From an uncultured Acidimicrobiales bacterium (lineage in GTDB: Bacteria; Actinomycetota; Acidimicrobiia; Acidimicrobiales; SHLQ01): 64,000 nt of DNA. Both the position numbers and the translations under genes were made by a program. The DNA lies in contig CAKZVC010000018.1 in assembly GCA_937922235.1 (NCBI GenBank), forward strand, positions 50,554 to 114,553, written 5' to 3'. The notes below the pieces were generated by a model. The model saw only the letters and a list, made by a program, of their open reading frames with translations, ran no database searches and had not been told where the DNA came from. Shown piece by piece: positions 15,886 through 23,857 of this stretch (position 1 is its first letter; each line of letters opens with the position of its first letter).

Positions 15886-18441
15886 TTGTTCGAGAGATTC
15901 ACTGATCGAGCTCGCCGGGTTGTGGTATTGGCCCAGGAAGAAGCTCGGCTGCTCAACCACAACTACATCGGTACCGAGCACATCCTGCTCGGGCTGATCC
16001 ACGAGGGTGAAGGAGTCGCTGCGAAGGCGCTCGAATCGCTCGGCATCTCGCTCGAGGCTGTTCGCAGCCAAGTCGAGGAGATCATTGGACAGGGTGGTTC
16101 ATCACCGAGTGGTCACATTCCATTCACCCCACGTGCGAAGAAGGTGCTCGAGCTGTCATTGCGCGAAGCACTCCAGCTTGGCCACAACTACATCGGCACC
16201 GAGCACATCCTCCTCGGCCTCATCCGTGAGGGCGAAGGCGTCGCTGCACAGGTTCTCGTCAAGCTTGGCGCCGACCTCTCCCGTGTACGCCAGCAGGTCA
16301 TCCAGCTTCTGTCCGGCTACTCAGGCCCAGGTGGCGGCTCTGGTTCGTCCAGCTCGTCCGGTGGCAGCGGCGAGAAGGCCGGCGCAACTGCAGGTGGCAG
16401 TGGCGGCGACACCGCAAACGGTTCGCTTGTGCTCGACCAGTTCGGCCGCAACCTCACCCAGGTCGCTCGCGAGAAGGGCCTCGACCCCGTCGTTGGCCGC
16501 TCGAAGGAAACCGAGCGTGTCATGCAGGTGCTGTCACGTCGCTCCAAGAACAACCCTGTGCTCATTGGTGAGCCCGGCGTTGGTAAGACCGCAATCGTCG
16601 AAGGCCTCGCGCAAGCGATCGCTTCCGACAACGTTCCGGACACGATCCGCAACAAGCAGCTCTACACCCTCGACCTCGGCGCGCTCGTCGCAGGTTCCCG
16701 GTACCGCGGTGACTTCGAGGAACGCCTCAAGAAGGTCTTGAAAGAAATCAAGACCCGCGGCGACATCATTCTCTTCATCGATGAGATCCACACCCTCGTT
16801 GGCGCCGGCGCCGCCGAAGGTGCCATCGATGCGGCATCGATCCTCAAGCCAATGCTGGCTCGTGGCGAGCTGCAGACCATCGGCGCTACCACGCTTGATG
16901 AGTACCGCAAGCACCTCGAGAAGGACGCCGCCCTCGAGCGTCGTTTCCAGCCGGTCAAGGTCGAAGAACCATCGGTTGCGCACACCATCGAGATTCTCAA
17001 GGGTCTCCGTGAGCGCTACGAAGAGCATCACCGAGTCACGATCACCGACCAGGCGCTCGTCGCAGCTGCCAACCTCGCCGATCGCTACATCTCCGATCGA
17101 TTCCTGCCTGATAAGGCCATCGACCTCATCGACGAGGCCGGTTCTCGTCTGCGTATCAAGCGGATGAACACTCCGCCGGAGTACAAGGAAATCGAAGCCG
17201 AAATCGCCGACGTTGTCCGCGAAAAGAAGATCGCCGTCGAAGAGCAGCAGTTCGAAGAAGCCGGTCGCCTCCGCGACCGCGAGAAGGAACTGCTCACAAA
17301 GCGCGAAGAAGTCGAAGCCGAGATCAAAGCATCTGGCACCGACCTGTTCGACGAGGTCGACGAAGAAGCCGTTGCCGAGGTGCTCTCGCTGTGGACCGGC
17401 ATTCCGGTCTACAAGCTCACCGAAGAGGAGACCGAAAAGCTCCTCAACATGGAAGACGAGCTGCACAAGCGTGTTATTGGTCAGGAGCTCGCCATCAAGG
17501 CAGTCTCCAAGGCCATCCGCCGCACCCGTGCCGGCCTCAAGGACCCCAAGCGTCCATCGGGCTCGTTCATCTTCCTCGGCCCATCGGGCGTTGGTAAGAC
17601 CGAGCTCGCCAAGACCCTCGCCGAGTTCTTGTTCGGTGAGGAAGAGTCGCTCATCAGCCTCGACATGTCCGAGTACATGGAGAAGCACACGGTGAGCCGT
17701 CTCGTAGGTTCGCCTCCTGGGTACGTCGGGTACGACGAAGGTGGCCAGCTCACTGAAGCTGTCCGCCGCAAGCCATTCTCTGTAGTCCTCTTCGACGAGA
17801 TCGAAAAGGGCCACCCAGACGTGTTCAACACGCTCCTCCAGATCCTGGAAGAGGGTCGTCTCACCGACAGCCAAGGTCGTTCGGTCGACTTCCGCAACAC
17901 CGTGCTGATCATGACATCGAACCTCGGTACCCGAGATCTCCGCAAGGCGAACCTCGGCTTCACCAAGGTCGACTCAGCAATCAGCTATGACCGGATGAAG
18001 GAAAAGGCACACGAAGCGCTCAAGGAGCACTTCCGCCCCGAGTTTCTCAACCGCATCGACGACACCATCGTGTTCCACGAACTCAGCCAGCCTGAGGTCC
18101 GTCAGATCATCGATCTCATGATCAAGCGTGTCGGCAAGCAGATGGCCGGTCTCGGCATGGGCCTCGAGCTCACCGATGCTGCCAAGGACTACGTATCGGT
18201 CAAGGGGTACGACCCAACACTTGGTGCTCGTCCTTTGCGTCGTGCGCTTCAGCGTCTCGTCGAAGATCCGCTCTCGGAGAAGCTCCTGTACAAGGAGTTC
18301 CGTTCCGGCGAAATCGTCATCGTCGATGTCGAGGAAGATCCAGAAGATGCCGGCGAACAGGTCATCGTGTTCCGTGCAATCGAAGGCTTCGAGCCTCCAC
18401 CTGTCGAAGAACTTGAAGACAGCGAAAAGGCAAACGTTTGA
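15886..18441 (+). CDS. clpC: ATP-dependent Clp protease ATP-binding subunit ClpC
   Basis: 851 aa, TTG start ([20 protein letters not shown], the standard ClpC beginning) after gaggagaa. This Hsp100 unfoldase feeds substrates to ClpP. Two Clp_N repeats (residues 1-145) carry [11 protein letters not shown] twice. After a Gly/Ser linker comes AAA domain 1 with [13 protein letters not shown], then a UVR segment ([19 protein letters not shown]). AAA domain 2 has [12 protein letters not shown], and the ClpP-contacting ANLGFTK loop is present. The C-terminal ClpB-D2-small domain is followed by an acidic tail. A strong terminator follows. In many actinobacteria clpC lies a few genes from lysS; here 10 kb of envelope genes separate them. 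Confidence 0.97.
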   Translation: MFERFTDRARRVVVLAQEEARLLNHNYIGTEHILLGLIHEGEGVAAKALESLGISLEAVRSQVEEIIGQGGSSPSGHIPFTPRAKKVLELSLREALQLGHNYIGTEHILLGLIREGEGVAAQVLVKLGADLSRVRQQVIQLLSGYSGPGGGSGSSSSSGGSGEKAGATAGGSGGDTANGSLVLDQFGRNLTQVAREKGLDPVVGRSKETERVMQVLSRRSKNNPVLIGEPGVGKTAIVEGLAQAIASDNVPDTIRNKQLYTLDLGALVAGSRYRGDFEERLKKVLKEIKTRGDIILFIDEIHTLVGAGAAEGAIDAASILKPMLARGELQTIGATTLDEYRKHLEKDAALERRFQPVKVEEPSVAHTIEILKGLRERYEEHHRVTITDQALVAAANLADRYISDRFLPDKAIDLIDEAGSRLRIKRMNTPPEYKEIEAEIADVVREKKIAVEEQQFEEAGRLRDREKELLTKREEVEAEIKASGTDLFDEVDEEAVAEVLSLWTGIPVYKLTEEETEKLLNMEDELHKRVIGQELAIKAVSKAIRRTRAGLKDPKRPSGSFIFLGPSGVGKTELAKTLAEFLFGEEESLISLDMSEYMEKHTVSRLVGSPPGYVGYDEGGQLTEAVRRKPFSVVLFDEIEKGHPDVFNTLLQILEEGRLTDSQGRSVDFRNTVLIMTSNLGTRDLRKANLGFTKVDSAISYDRMKEKAHEALKEHFRPEFLNRIDDTIVFHELSQPEVRQIIDLMIKRVGKQMAGLGMGLELTDAAKDYVSVKGYDPTLGARPLRRALQRLVEDPLSEKLLYKEFRSGEIVIVDVEEDPEDAGEQVIVFRAIEGFEPPPVEELEDSEKANV

Positions 18442-18542
18442 TCCTCGGCTAGCGCCTCGGCTCAACTCGAGTTTCGACTGCGTCGAAACGTCGGTTTAGC
18501 GCATCGCAGTCTGTACGCCAGAGGCGGCGTTAACTATCTAGG

Positions 18543-18579
18543 AAACACCCACTTGGAACTTGTTCTGGGTGGGTGTTTT
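18543..18579 (+). terminator. Rho-independent terminator after clpC
   Basis: A ten-base-pair stem aaacacccac/gtgggtgttt with a 16-base loop ends in TTTTC about 100 bases after the clpC stop. It precedes the start of the LppM-HAD gene at 18632. Confidence 0.75.
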
Positions 18580-18631
18580 CTCGTCGACCCCGTTTTCCTG
18601 TTTTGCGTTGGAACGCCTAGGTTGGGGCGCC

Positions 18632-20098
18632 GTGAAGTCCCTTCGTTTGCTCGTTCTTTTCTTCCTCGCGGTCATCTTGACCGCGTGCCAGGTCGATGCC
18701 GTTGTTGATGTCACCGTGACCGAAGACGGCTCAGGAACAGTCACCCTTACGACCGCATTCGACGAGGACATTGTCGAGGCCGTTCCCGAGCTCGAAGAGA
18801 ATCTTCGCACCAACGATCTGATACCCGCTGGATGGGTGGTCGAAGGGCCCCAGCGCAGCGAATCGGGAAGCGCTGTCGTCGTCTCCGCCACCAAGGAGTT
18901 CGCCTCGCCAGAGGACCTCGCCGGAGTTCTCGACGAGATCGCCGGACCGAACACGCTGTTCTCTGAGTTCGAAGTTGAACGCTCTCGCTCGTTCGCCCGC
19001 ACGACCTACAACGTCACCGGCCAGATCGACCCACGAATCAGCCTCACAGCCTTTGGCGACGAGGGCATTACCGGCCTCGTCGGCAACCCACTCGGACTCT
19101 CCATTGCGGAGCTGGAAGCCGCGGCCGAAGGTCCGCTCGAGGAAACCGTCAGCCTGGTCTTCTCGATCACCCTTCCTGACACGGTTCAGGCCAACACCAC
19201 CGACGTTGACGGCAGGGTTGCCCGATGGCAGCTGAGCCAACGCGATCCGCTCCCGACCGACATCGAGATCAGTACGAGTATCGAAGACCGCCTTCCACGA
19301 ATCTGGGCAGCAATCGCGCTCGTCGCACTTGCGCTGCTAGGCACCCTCCTGGTGTTTCGTGTGCTCGCCCGATTTGGTGGTCGACGTCCAGATGAACGTG
19401 GCGAAGAGGTCGTGCAGATGCGCCGCCCCGACAAGTCACAAAACGACGTCACGCCCGCAACAGCACCACGCGAACGTCCGCCTCGGCTCGAGCTCGTCGT
19501 CTTGGATGCCCGTGGCGTGCTCTACGACGAGGCAAACGACATCGGAGCCCGTTTGGTGCCGTTCGTCCGGGAACGAGGCAGCAAGGCGTCCCTCCAGGAG
19601 ATCAACGACGCCTTCCGGGCAGCCAGTCTCGGGCGGCTCGCAACGAACGAACTCTGGGCCGAGCTCGGCCTTGAGGCAGACGCCCACGAGCTTGATGCGG
19701 CATACACCGAACAATTTCGACTCCGCGCTGGCGTGCTCGATTTCATCGACCGCCTGCACGACCGCGGACTGCGGGTTGCGGTCATCACGAACAATCCAAT
19801 GGCATGGTCATCGGCCATCCGGCGCCGCTTCGACCTCGACGAGCGGATCGACACCTGGGTCGTGTCGGGCGAGATTGGTTGTCGTAAGCCAGATGCTGCG
19901 TTCTTTGAAGCGCTCCGGCGAATGACCGGAGTCGAGTACTCCGACAGCCTCCTGATCGACGATCAGATCGATGACCTCGATATGGCGCGATCGCTGAATA
20001 TGTCAACCGCGATGTTCGTCCCCCAGGCAGCACAGCTGCCAGCATCGTCGCCGCACCCGATTGTGCACGGCTTCGACAGCTTCTTCGGACGGTCCTAA
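18632..20098 (+). CDS. LppM-like lipoprotein fused to a cytoplasmic HAD-superfamily domain
   Basis: 488 aa from the GTG at 18632. The N-terminus is a lipoprotein signal with lipobox LTAC (Cys19). The ectodomain (to about residue 220) begins QVDAVVDVTVTEDGSGTVTL, like the mycobacterial LppM domain. A membrane helix at about 224-246 and a basic linker lead to a HAD domain at about 287-488. HAD motifs: VVLDARGVLYDE (nucleophile Asp292; the second Asp of DxD is Arg294), VITNN, CRKPDAAFFEAL and LIDDQIDDLDMA. The Arg substitution makes ordinary phosphatase chemistry doubtful. The predicted topology places the HAD part inside the cell. The fusion is unusual; role unknown. Confidence 0.75.
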   Translation: MKSLRLLVLFFLAVILTACQVDAVVDVTVTEDGSGTVTLTTAFDEDIVEAVPELEENLRTNDLIPAGWVVEGPQRSESGSAVVVSATKEFASPEDLAGVLDEIAGPNTLFSEFEVERSRSFARTTYNVTGQIDPRISLTAFGDEGITGLVGNPLGLSIAELEAAAEGPLEETVSLVFSITLPDTVQANTTDVDGRVARWQLSQRDPLPTDIEISTSIEDRLPRIWAAIALVALALLGTLLVFRVLARFGGRRPDERGEEVVQMRRPDKSQNDVTPATAPRERPPRLELVVLDARGVLYDEANDIGARLVPFVRERGSKASLQEINDAFRAASLGRLATNELWAELGLEADAHELDAAYTEQFRLRAGVLDFIDRLHDRGLRVAVITNNPMAWSSAIRRRFDLDERIDTWVVSGEIGCRKPDAAFFEALRRMTGVEYSDSLLIDDQIDDLDMARSLNMSTAMFVPQAAQLPASSPHPIVHGFDSFFGRS

Positions 20099-20127
20099 AA
20101 CAGCCGCACAAGCGGGTAGTTAGTCTG

Positions 20128-21567
20128 TTAGGACGATGTGATGTCGGCGGCGCGGCCTTGCTCGTGCTGAGGTAGGCGGCCCTTGCGAAGCATCCGATAC
20201 AGATCGGAGTCAAGGCTCGGCGCAATCGAGAACCAAGCGGTCTCGCCATCGGCCTGTGTTTGCGTCTGGAACGCTGTGCGACTGAGCTCGCCGATGTACA
20301 CGGCGTAGTTAGGCTGGCGCTCTGACTCAACAAAGAGATGAACCGCGCGACGTGTGCCATCGAGGGTGAAGCCGTGCTCGTTGAGCAGTTGGATGCGTTC
20401 GAGCGAGGTATCCCACCGGAACCGGTGGCGATCTTCGAACGGAGTGTCGCGGCGGCGCTCGGGCAGCGCCGCGACAATAACAATCGCGTCGTTGACCGCG
20501 AAGAGCTCGCTGCTGATCGACTCGAGTGTCGATCCGGTTGCATCAAAGAGCAGCGGGAGCACATCGAGGTCGTAGGTGTGGCCAGGTTCGATGTGTGGAA
20601 CGACCGGGACTCCGGTTGGCGTGGGCGGGTTGACCGTGTCGCTTAGGTCGATCGTTGGCGGTGTCTCCGTCAGATCGATGAGCTCAGGCGCCTCCGGAGC
20701 AACGGTGAATTGGCTCGCCCGTACGTCGGTGGCATCGTCTGACTCGTCGATCATGACGTCCGGAACAGCCGGGATGCTGACGTCGACCGGGAAGTCATAT
20801 TCGCTGGCCACAGGTTCGAGCGGAGACACGTCAGGATCGAGCATGGGAGCCACATCGACTTCTGGGATCTCGGCGAAGTCGGGAATGGCTGGTGAATGGA
20901 CGGCCATTGTTGGGGGTGGCGGGGCGTCGACCACAACCTCAACGCCTGGCTCAACGACTGGGGGAGGAGTCATCGGTGCGACGGTTGCCGGCTCGGCTCT
21001 GAGTGGGGCTACTTGGGTGGCTGGCGCAACGACGGCAGAGCCACTTCGGCGGCGGATGATTGCAGGACCGCCGGGAGCGCGGAGTACGTCGAGATAGACG
21101 ACGTCGATGTCGGCCTCGGGCACTCGTGCCTGGACTTCAGCGAGGTCGAGGTCTTGCACACCAGTAAGTAAGACGAACCGGCGCCGTGGCGACAGCACAA
21201 TGGAGGATTGCGGGCTGAGGTCGAGTAGCCCTTCGTAGAACTCGATCGAGTTTCCCGAGAGCTCACTGAGATTCGGCAGGGTCATCGACGACAGCCAATA
21301 TTCGATCGATGCGAGCGTGTCTCCGAGTGCAGGGAGCTGCCCGGGGTTCACGGCTACAACCGAAACGATTTGACCGGTTGACCCAAGAGCGAGCACGAGC
21401 GGGCCATCGGAGGAGTTGTCCCATCCGCCGATAGCGAGAGTGGAGGTCTCGAGGACGACATCGAGTTGTCGCGGGACCGAACGAAGGAACTCATCAGGCA
21501 ATTCGAAGTGCTGTTCAAGGCCAACGATCTCATCGTCGATTACGGCATAAAACTCGTCAGGGCTCAC
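20128..21567 (-). CDS. Uncharacterised protein with long Pro/Val/Asp-rich linker
   Basis: 479 aa from the GTG at 21567; an ATG at 21648 is possible but the extra residues look non-coding. No signal peptide or membrane helix. An N-terminal alpha/beta region (about 1-205) includes LDVVLETSTLAIGGWDNSS and SSIVLSPRRRFVLLTGVQDLDLAEVQ. A low-complexity linker of about 180 residues is rich in Pro, Val, Asp and Glu. A C-terminal region of about 100 residues contains RRAVHLFVESERQPNYAVYIGELSRTAF. I do not recognise the family. It is divergent from the next unknown gene. Confidence 0.6.
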   Translation of the reverse strand: MSPDEFYAVIDDEIVGLEQHFELPDEFLRSVPRQLDVVLETSTLAIGGWDNSSDGPLVLALGSTGQIVSVVAVNPGQLPALGDTLASIEYWLSSMTLPNLSELSGNSIEFYEGLLDLSPQSSIVLSPRRRFVLLTGVQDLDLAEVQARVPEADIDVVYLDVLRAPGGPAIIRRRSGSAVVAPATQVAPLRAEPATVAPMTPPPVVEPGVEVVVDAPPPPTMAVHSPAIPDFAEIPEVDVAPMLDPDVSPLEPVASEYDFPVDVSIPAVPDVMIDESDDATDVRASQFTVAPEAPELIDLTETPPTIDLSDTVNPPTPTGVPVVPHIEPGHTYDLDVLPLLFDATGSTLESISSELFAVNDAIVIVAALPERRRDTPFEDRHRFRWDTSLERIQLLNEHGFTLDGTRRAVHLFVESERQPNYAVYIGELSRTAFQTQTQADGETAWFSIAPSLDSDLYRMLRKGRLPQHEQGRAADITSS

Positions 21568-21991
21568 ATCCCAGAACGTATCGCACGTACCTATTGCCTT
21601 GCTTGATCTTGCTCTTGCGGAGTTGAAAGAAAATTTCCCCGGTGACATGTCGAAATCGTGGGGATGTTGCGCACGCCTCGACGAGTAGCGAGTGCAAAAC
21701 GAGAAATCGCCGCCATGGTTTCCCATGGGCGGCGACGTGATGAGCCAAAGATAACACACCTAGATTTTCGATGTCGGGTTTAGCGGTCCGAACTTTGCCC
21801 GTTCTTGCAGGGACTGATCTGGAGTAGAAAAATTACTGGGCCGATGAACCGATTCGCGGCCCGCAGGTGCGGCAGGAAGCGCGTGTTTACGCAGGGGCGC
21901 GTGCCCCAAATGCAGCGATCGGGACGCCGGCTGCTCGACTGTGACGAATCCATCGCGGAGGTCCACGCCTCGACGCGCGGCGACGACAAGA

Positions 21992-22870
21992 ATGAACGCA
22001 ATGGGATCGCCGCGGTATGTCGAAACAATTGAAGCAGTCGACGCCATTCGCGAACGCTGTCGCCAACACACCCTTACGCCGGATCAGTTCACGACTGAGC
22101 TCACCGATGTGTTCTACGACTACTTGATCGACGAAGACCCTCGTGACGACATCGTTGGACTTGTGGACTACTGCGTACAAGTCGCCAACGAGGTGTGCGA
22201 ATTGTCGCTCTTCTCCGACCGGGTTCTGCCGCAGCGACTCGACAACCAGCTGCGCTGGATCCTCGAACAACAAGCTGACGGCCACAACCTTGTTCACACC
22301 GTGCGTATGTTCCGTTCTCGCCTGCTCGAGAACGACGAGATCGCGAAGATTGAGTTGGTAGAGCTATGCCGCAGCGGTTACGAAACACACCAAGCGATGT
22401 TCTCCGCTGTCGATTCTGAGCGCGACATCGTTGCGCTCGCCTATGAGTTCAAGGTCGTCGCAGCACTCGACGCAGCGGTTCGTCCGACCGCTCCTGGTCG
22501 TCTCGCCAGTGAGGACAAGAGCCGCGGCATGGCATTGCCCCGCACGCTCGATCTCTTAGCCCATCTGGCAAACGATCCAATCCATCCATCGGGAACGCTG
22601 GCCCGCGATGTGCTTGTCGATCTGTGCGCGTATCCCGAGACCGCCGGTCTTGCTGGTCTGCGGATTCCGGTCCATCTCCTATCGTCCGATCAGCGTGCAC
22701 TGCTTCACTCCATCTACGTCGAGCACGAAGAGCGCATCGGTCCTGAAGCGATTCGCATCTTCATCACCGACGAGCAGCTCCGCGATCGCGAGATCCTGCG
22801 CAGCGCGTTGTGGCAGGCGAATGACGCCGCAAAGATGGTGCGAGCCGACGATCACACTTCGGCTCCGTAG
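21992..22870 (+). CDS. Uncharacterised helical protein
   Basis: About 292 aa; the ATG at 21992 is one of several possible starts (GTG 21941, ATG 22001) and none has a clear ribosome binding site. The sequence is soluble-looking and alpha-helical, with segments such as VDAIRERCRQHTLTPDQF and DNQLRWILEQQADGHNLVH. There is no signal peptide, membrane segment or catalytic motif. The small membrane protein gene follows 28 bases later and may be co-transcribed. Family not recognised. Confidence 0.6.
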   Translation: MNAMGSPRYVETIEAVDAIRERCRQHTLTPDQFTTELTDVFYDYLIDEDPRDDIVGLVDYCVQVANEVCELSLFSDRVLPQRLDNQLRWILEQQADGHNLVHTVRMFRSRLLENDEIAKIELVELCRSGYETHQAMFSAVDSERDIVALAYEFKVVAALDAAVRPTAPGRLASEDKSRGMALPRTLDLLAHLANDPIHPSGTLARDVLVDLCAYPETAGLAGLRIPVHLLSSDQRALLHSIYVEHEERIGPEAIRIFITDEQLRDREILRSALWQANDAAKMVRADDHTSAP

Positions 22871-22898
22871 CATCGCGCCGTAACGTCGAGGAGGCATC

Positions 22899-23228
22899 AT
22901 GGCCCCGTGGATGGTCATCACCGGTCTCATCGTGGCGGGATTTGTCGTGCTCTTGATCGCACCAACGATCCATCGCCGGATCAATACCAACTCTCGAGAG
23001 ACCGCGGAGGCGAATCGGATCGCTCGTGCCCAAGAGTTGCAGAGCTCGTCGGATGGCGAAAGCCGTCCTTTTGGTAACGCTGCAGATGCGGTCCGGATGC
23101 GTGACCGTTTGCTGCTGCGAGGTGTCCGCTCAGAAGTGGTAACCGAAGACGGTCAAACGATCCTGATCTACCGATCAAGCGACGCCGACACCGTCACCGC
23201 CGTCCAAGCCGAACTCAACCTGCCCTAA
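22899..23228 (+). CDS. Small single-pass membrane protein
   Basis: 109 aa, ATG after a good gaggagg site. One N-terminal membrane helix (MVITGLIVAGFVVLLIAP) is followed by a charged segment. A small C-terminal domain (AVRMRDRLLLRGVRSEVVTEDGQTILIYRSSDADTVTAV) has an alternating alpha/beta look, like DUF2007-type domains that read a short signal-transducing fold; this last point is only an impression. It ends exactly at a hairpin element shared with the next convergent gene. Confidence 0.65.
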   Translation: MAPWMVITGLIVAGFVVLLIAPTIHRRINTNSRETAEANRIARAQELQSSSDGESRPFGNAADAVRMRDRLLLRGVRSEVVTEDGQTILIYRSSDADTVTAVQAELNLP

Positions 23229-23280
23229 AGATTTGTGCAGGAAAAAGTACCTGACAGGGTCCAAATCCTTCACAAAAACT
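23229..23280. repeat. Hairpin element family B, copy 1 (bidirectional terminator or REP)
   Basis: It begins agatttgtgcag and ends tcacaaaaact, with imperfect arms tttgtgcagga/tccttcacaaa (one mismatch) around gtacctgacagggtcc. It sits exactly between two convergent genes. A copy with the same ends but a different centre is at 46488-46539, also between convergent genes. A-rich and T-rich flanks could allow termination in both directions. Confidence 0.65.
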
Positions 23281-23857
23281 AGCGGCGGAGGTGGGCTACG
23301 CCATCGGCTATGGCTGTGGTGGCGTCTTCGATGACTGGGAGTGCGTCGATGCCGTCGACAACGAGTGAGGCCGCTGTTGAGGCGCTTGACAGTCGGGGGA
23401 CGGTTGGGGTTGCTGGATTGGGGGTCCAGGCCCCGCTGAAGAACGCTTCGGTTCCGACGCCTGGTGACTCGTATGTTGCGACTACGGCGGGTGCCTCTGC
23501 TCCGGTCCAGCGATCGATCACGCGGGCATCAACCTCAACCTCTTCGGCAATACCCAACACCGCAGCGAGCGCATGGCGGCACGAGTCACCTGCGTCGTCA
23601 CACGAGCACTCGGTGAGCACGTCGCTCGCTGCTGGGAGCTGTTGTGCGGGAGGAGCGACCACCTTGATAGTCACGTCGTGCAGTTCGCCGTCGGAATCGG
23701 TAACGGTGGCATGCGCTTCCCCCGACTCGAAGTCGATCGCGCTGACCGAGTTTGACCGGTGAAGTCGCCGAGCCTTGGCCATCCGACCCGGATCGCCAAG
23801 GTCGATGGCGAGGTTGGCGACAGCGCGGGCCTCGTCGGAACGAAGTGGACGTCTCAT
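23279..23857 (-). CDS. SWIM zinc-finger protein, partner of SNF2 helicase
   Basis: 192 aa from the ATG at 23857, which overlaps the helicase stop (ATGA); coupling to the helicase is therefore likely. The SWIM Zn-binding motif is CSCDDAGDSCRHA (Cys84, Cys86, Cys93, His95). The upstream beta-rich part (FESGEAHATVTDSDGELHDVTIKV) is typical of SWIM proteins. SWIM domains bind DNA or proteins. In actinobacteria a SWIM protein often sits next to a SNF2-family helicase, which supports a joint role in DNA metabolism that is not defined. Confidence 0.85.
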   Translation of the reverse strand: MRRPLRSDEARAVANLAIDLGDPGRMAKARRLHRSNSVSAIDFESGEAHATVTDSDGELHDVTIKVVAPPAQQLPAASDVLTECSCDDAGDSCRHALAAVLGIAEEVEVDARVIDRWTGAEAPAVVATYESPGVGTEAFFSGAWTPNPATPTVPRLSSASTAASLVVDGIDALPVIEDATTAIADGVAHLRR

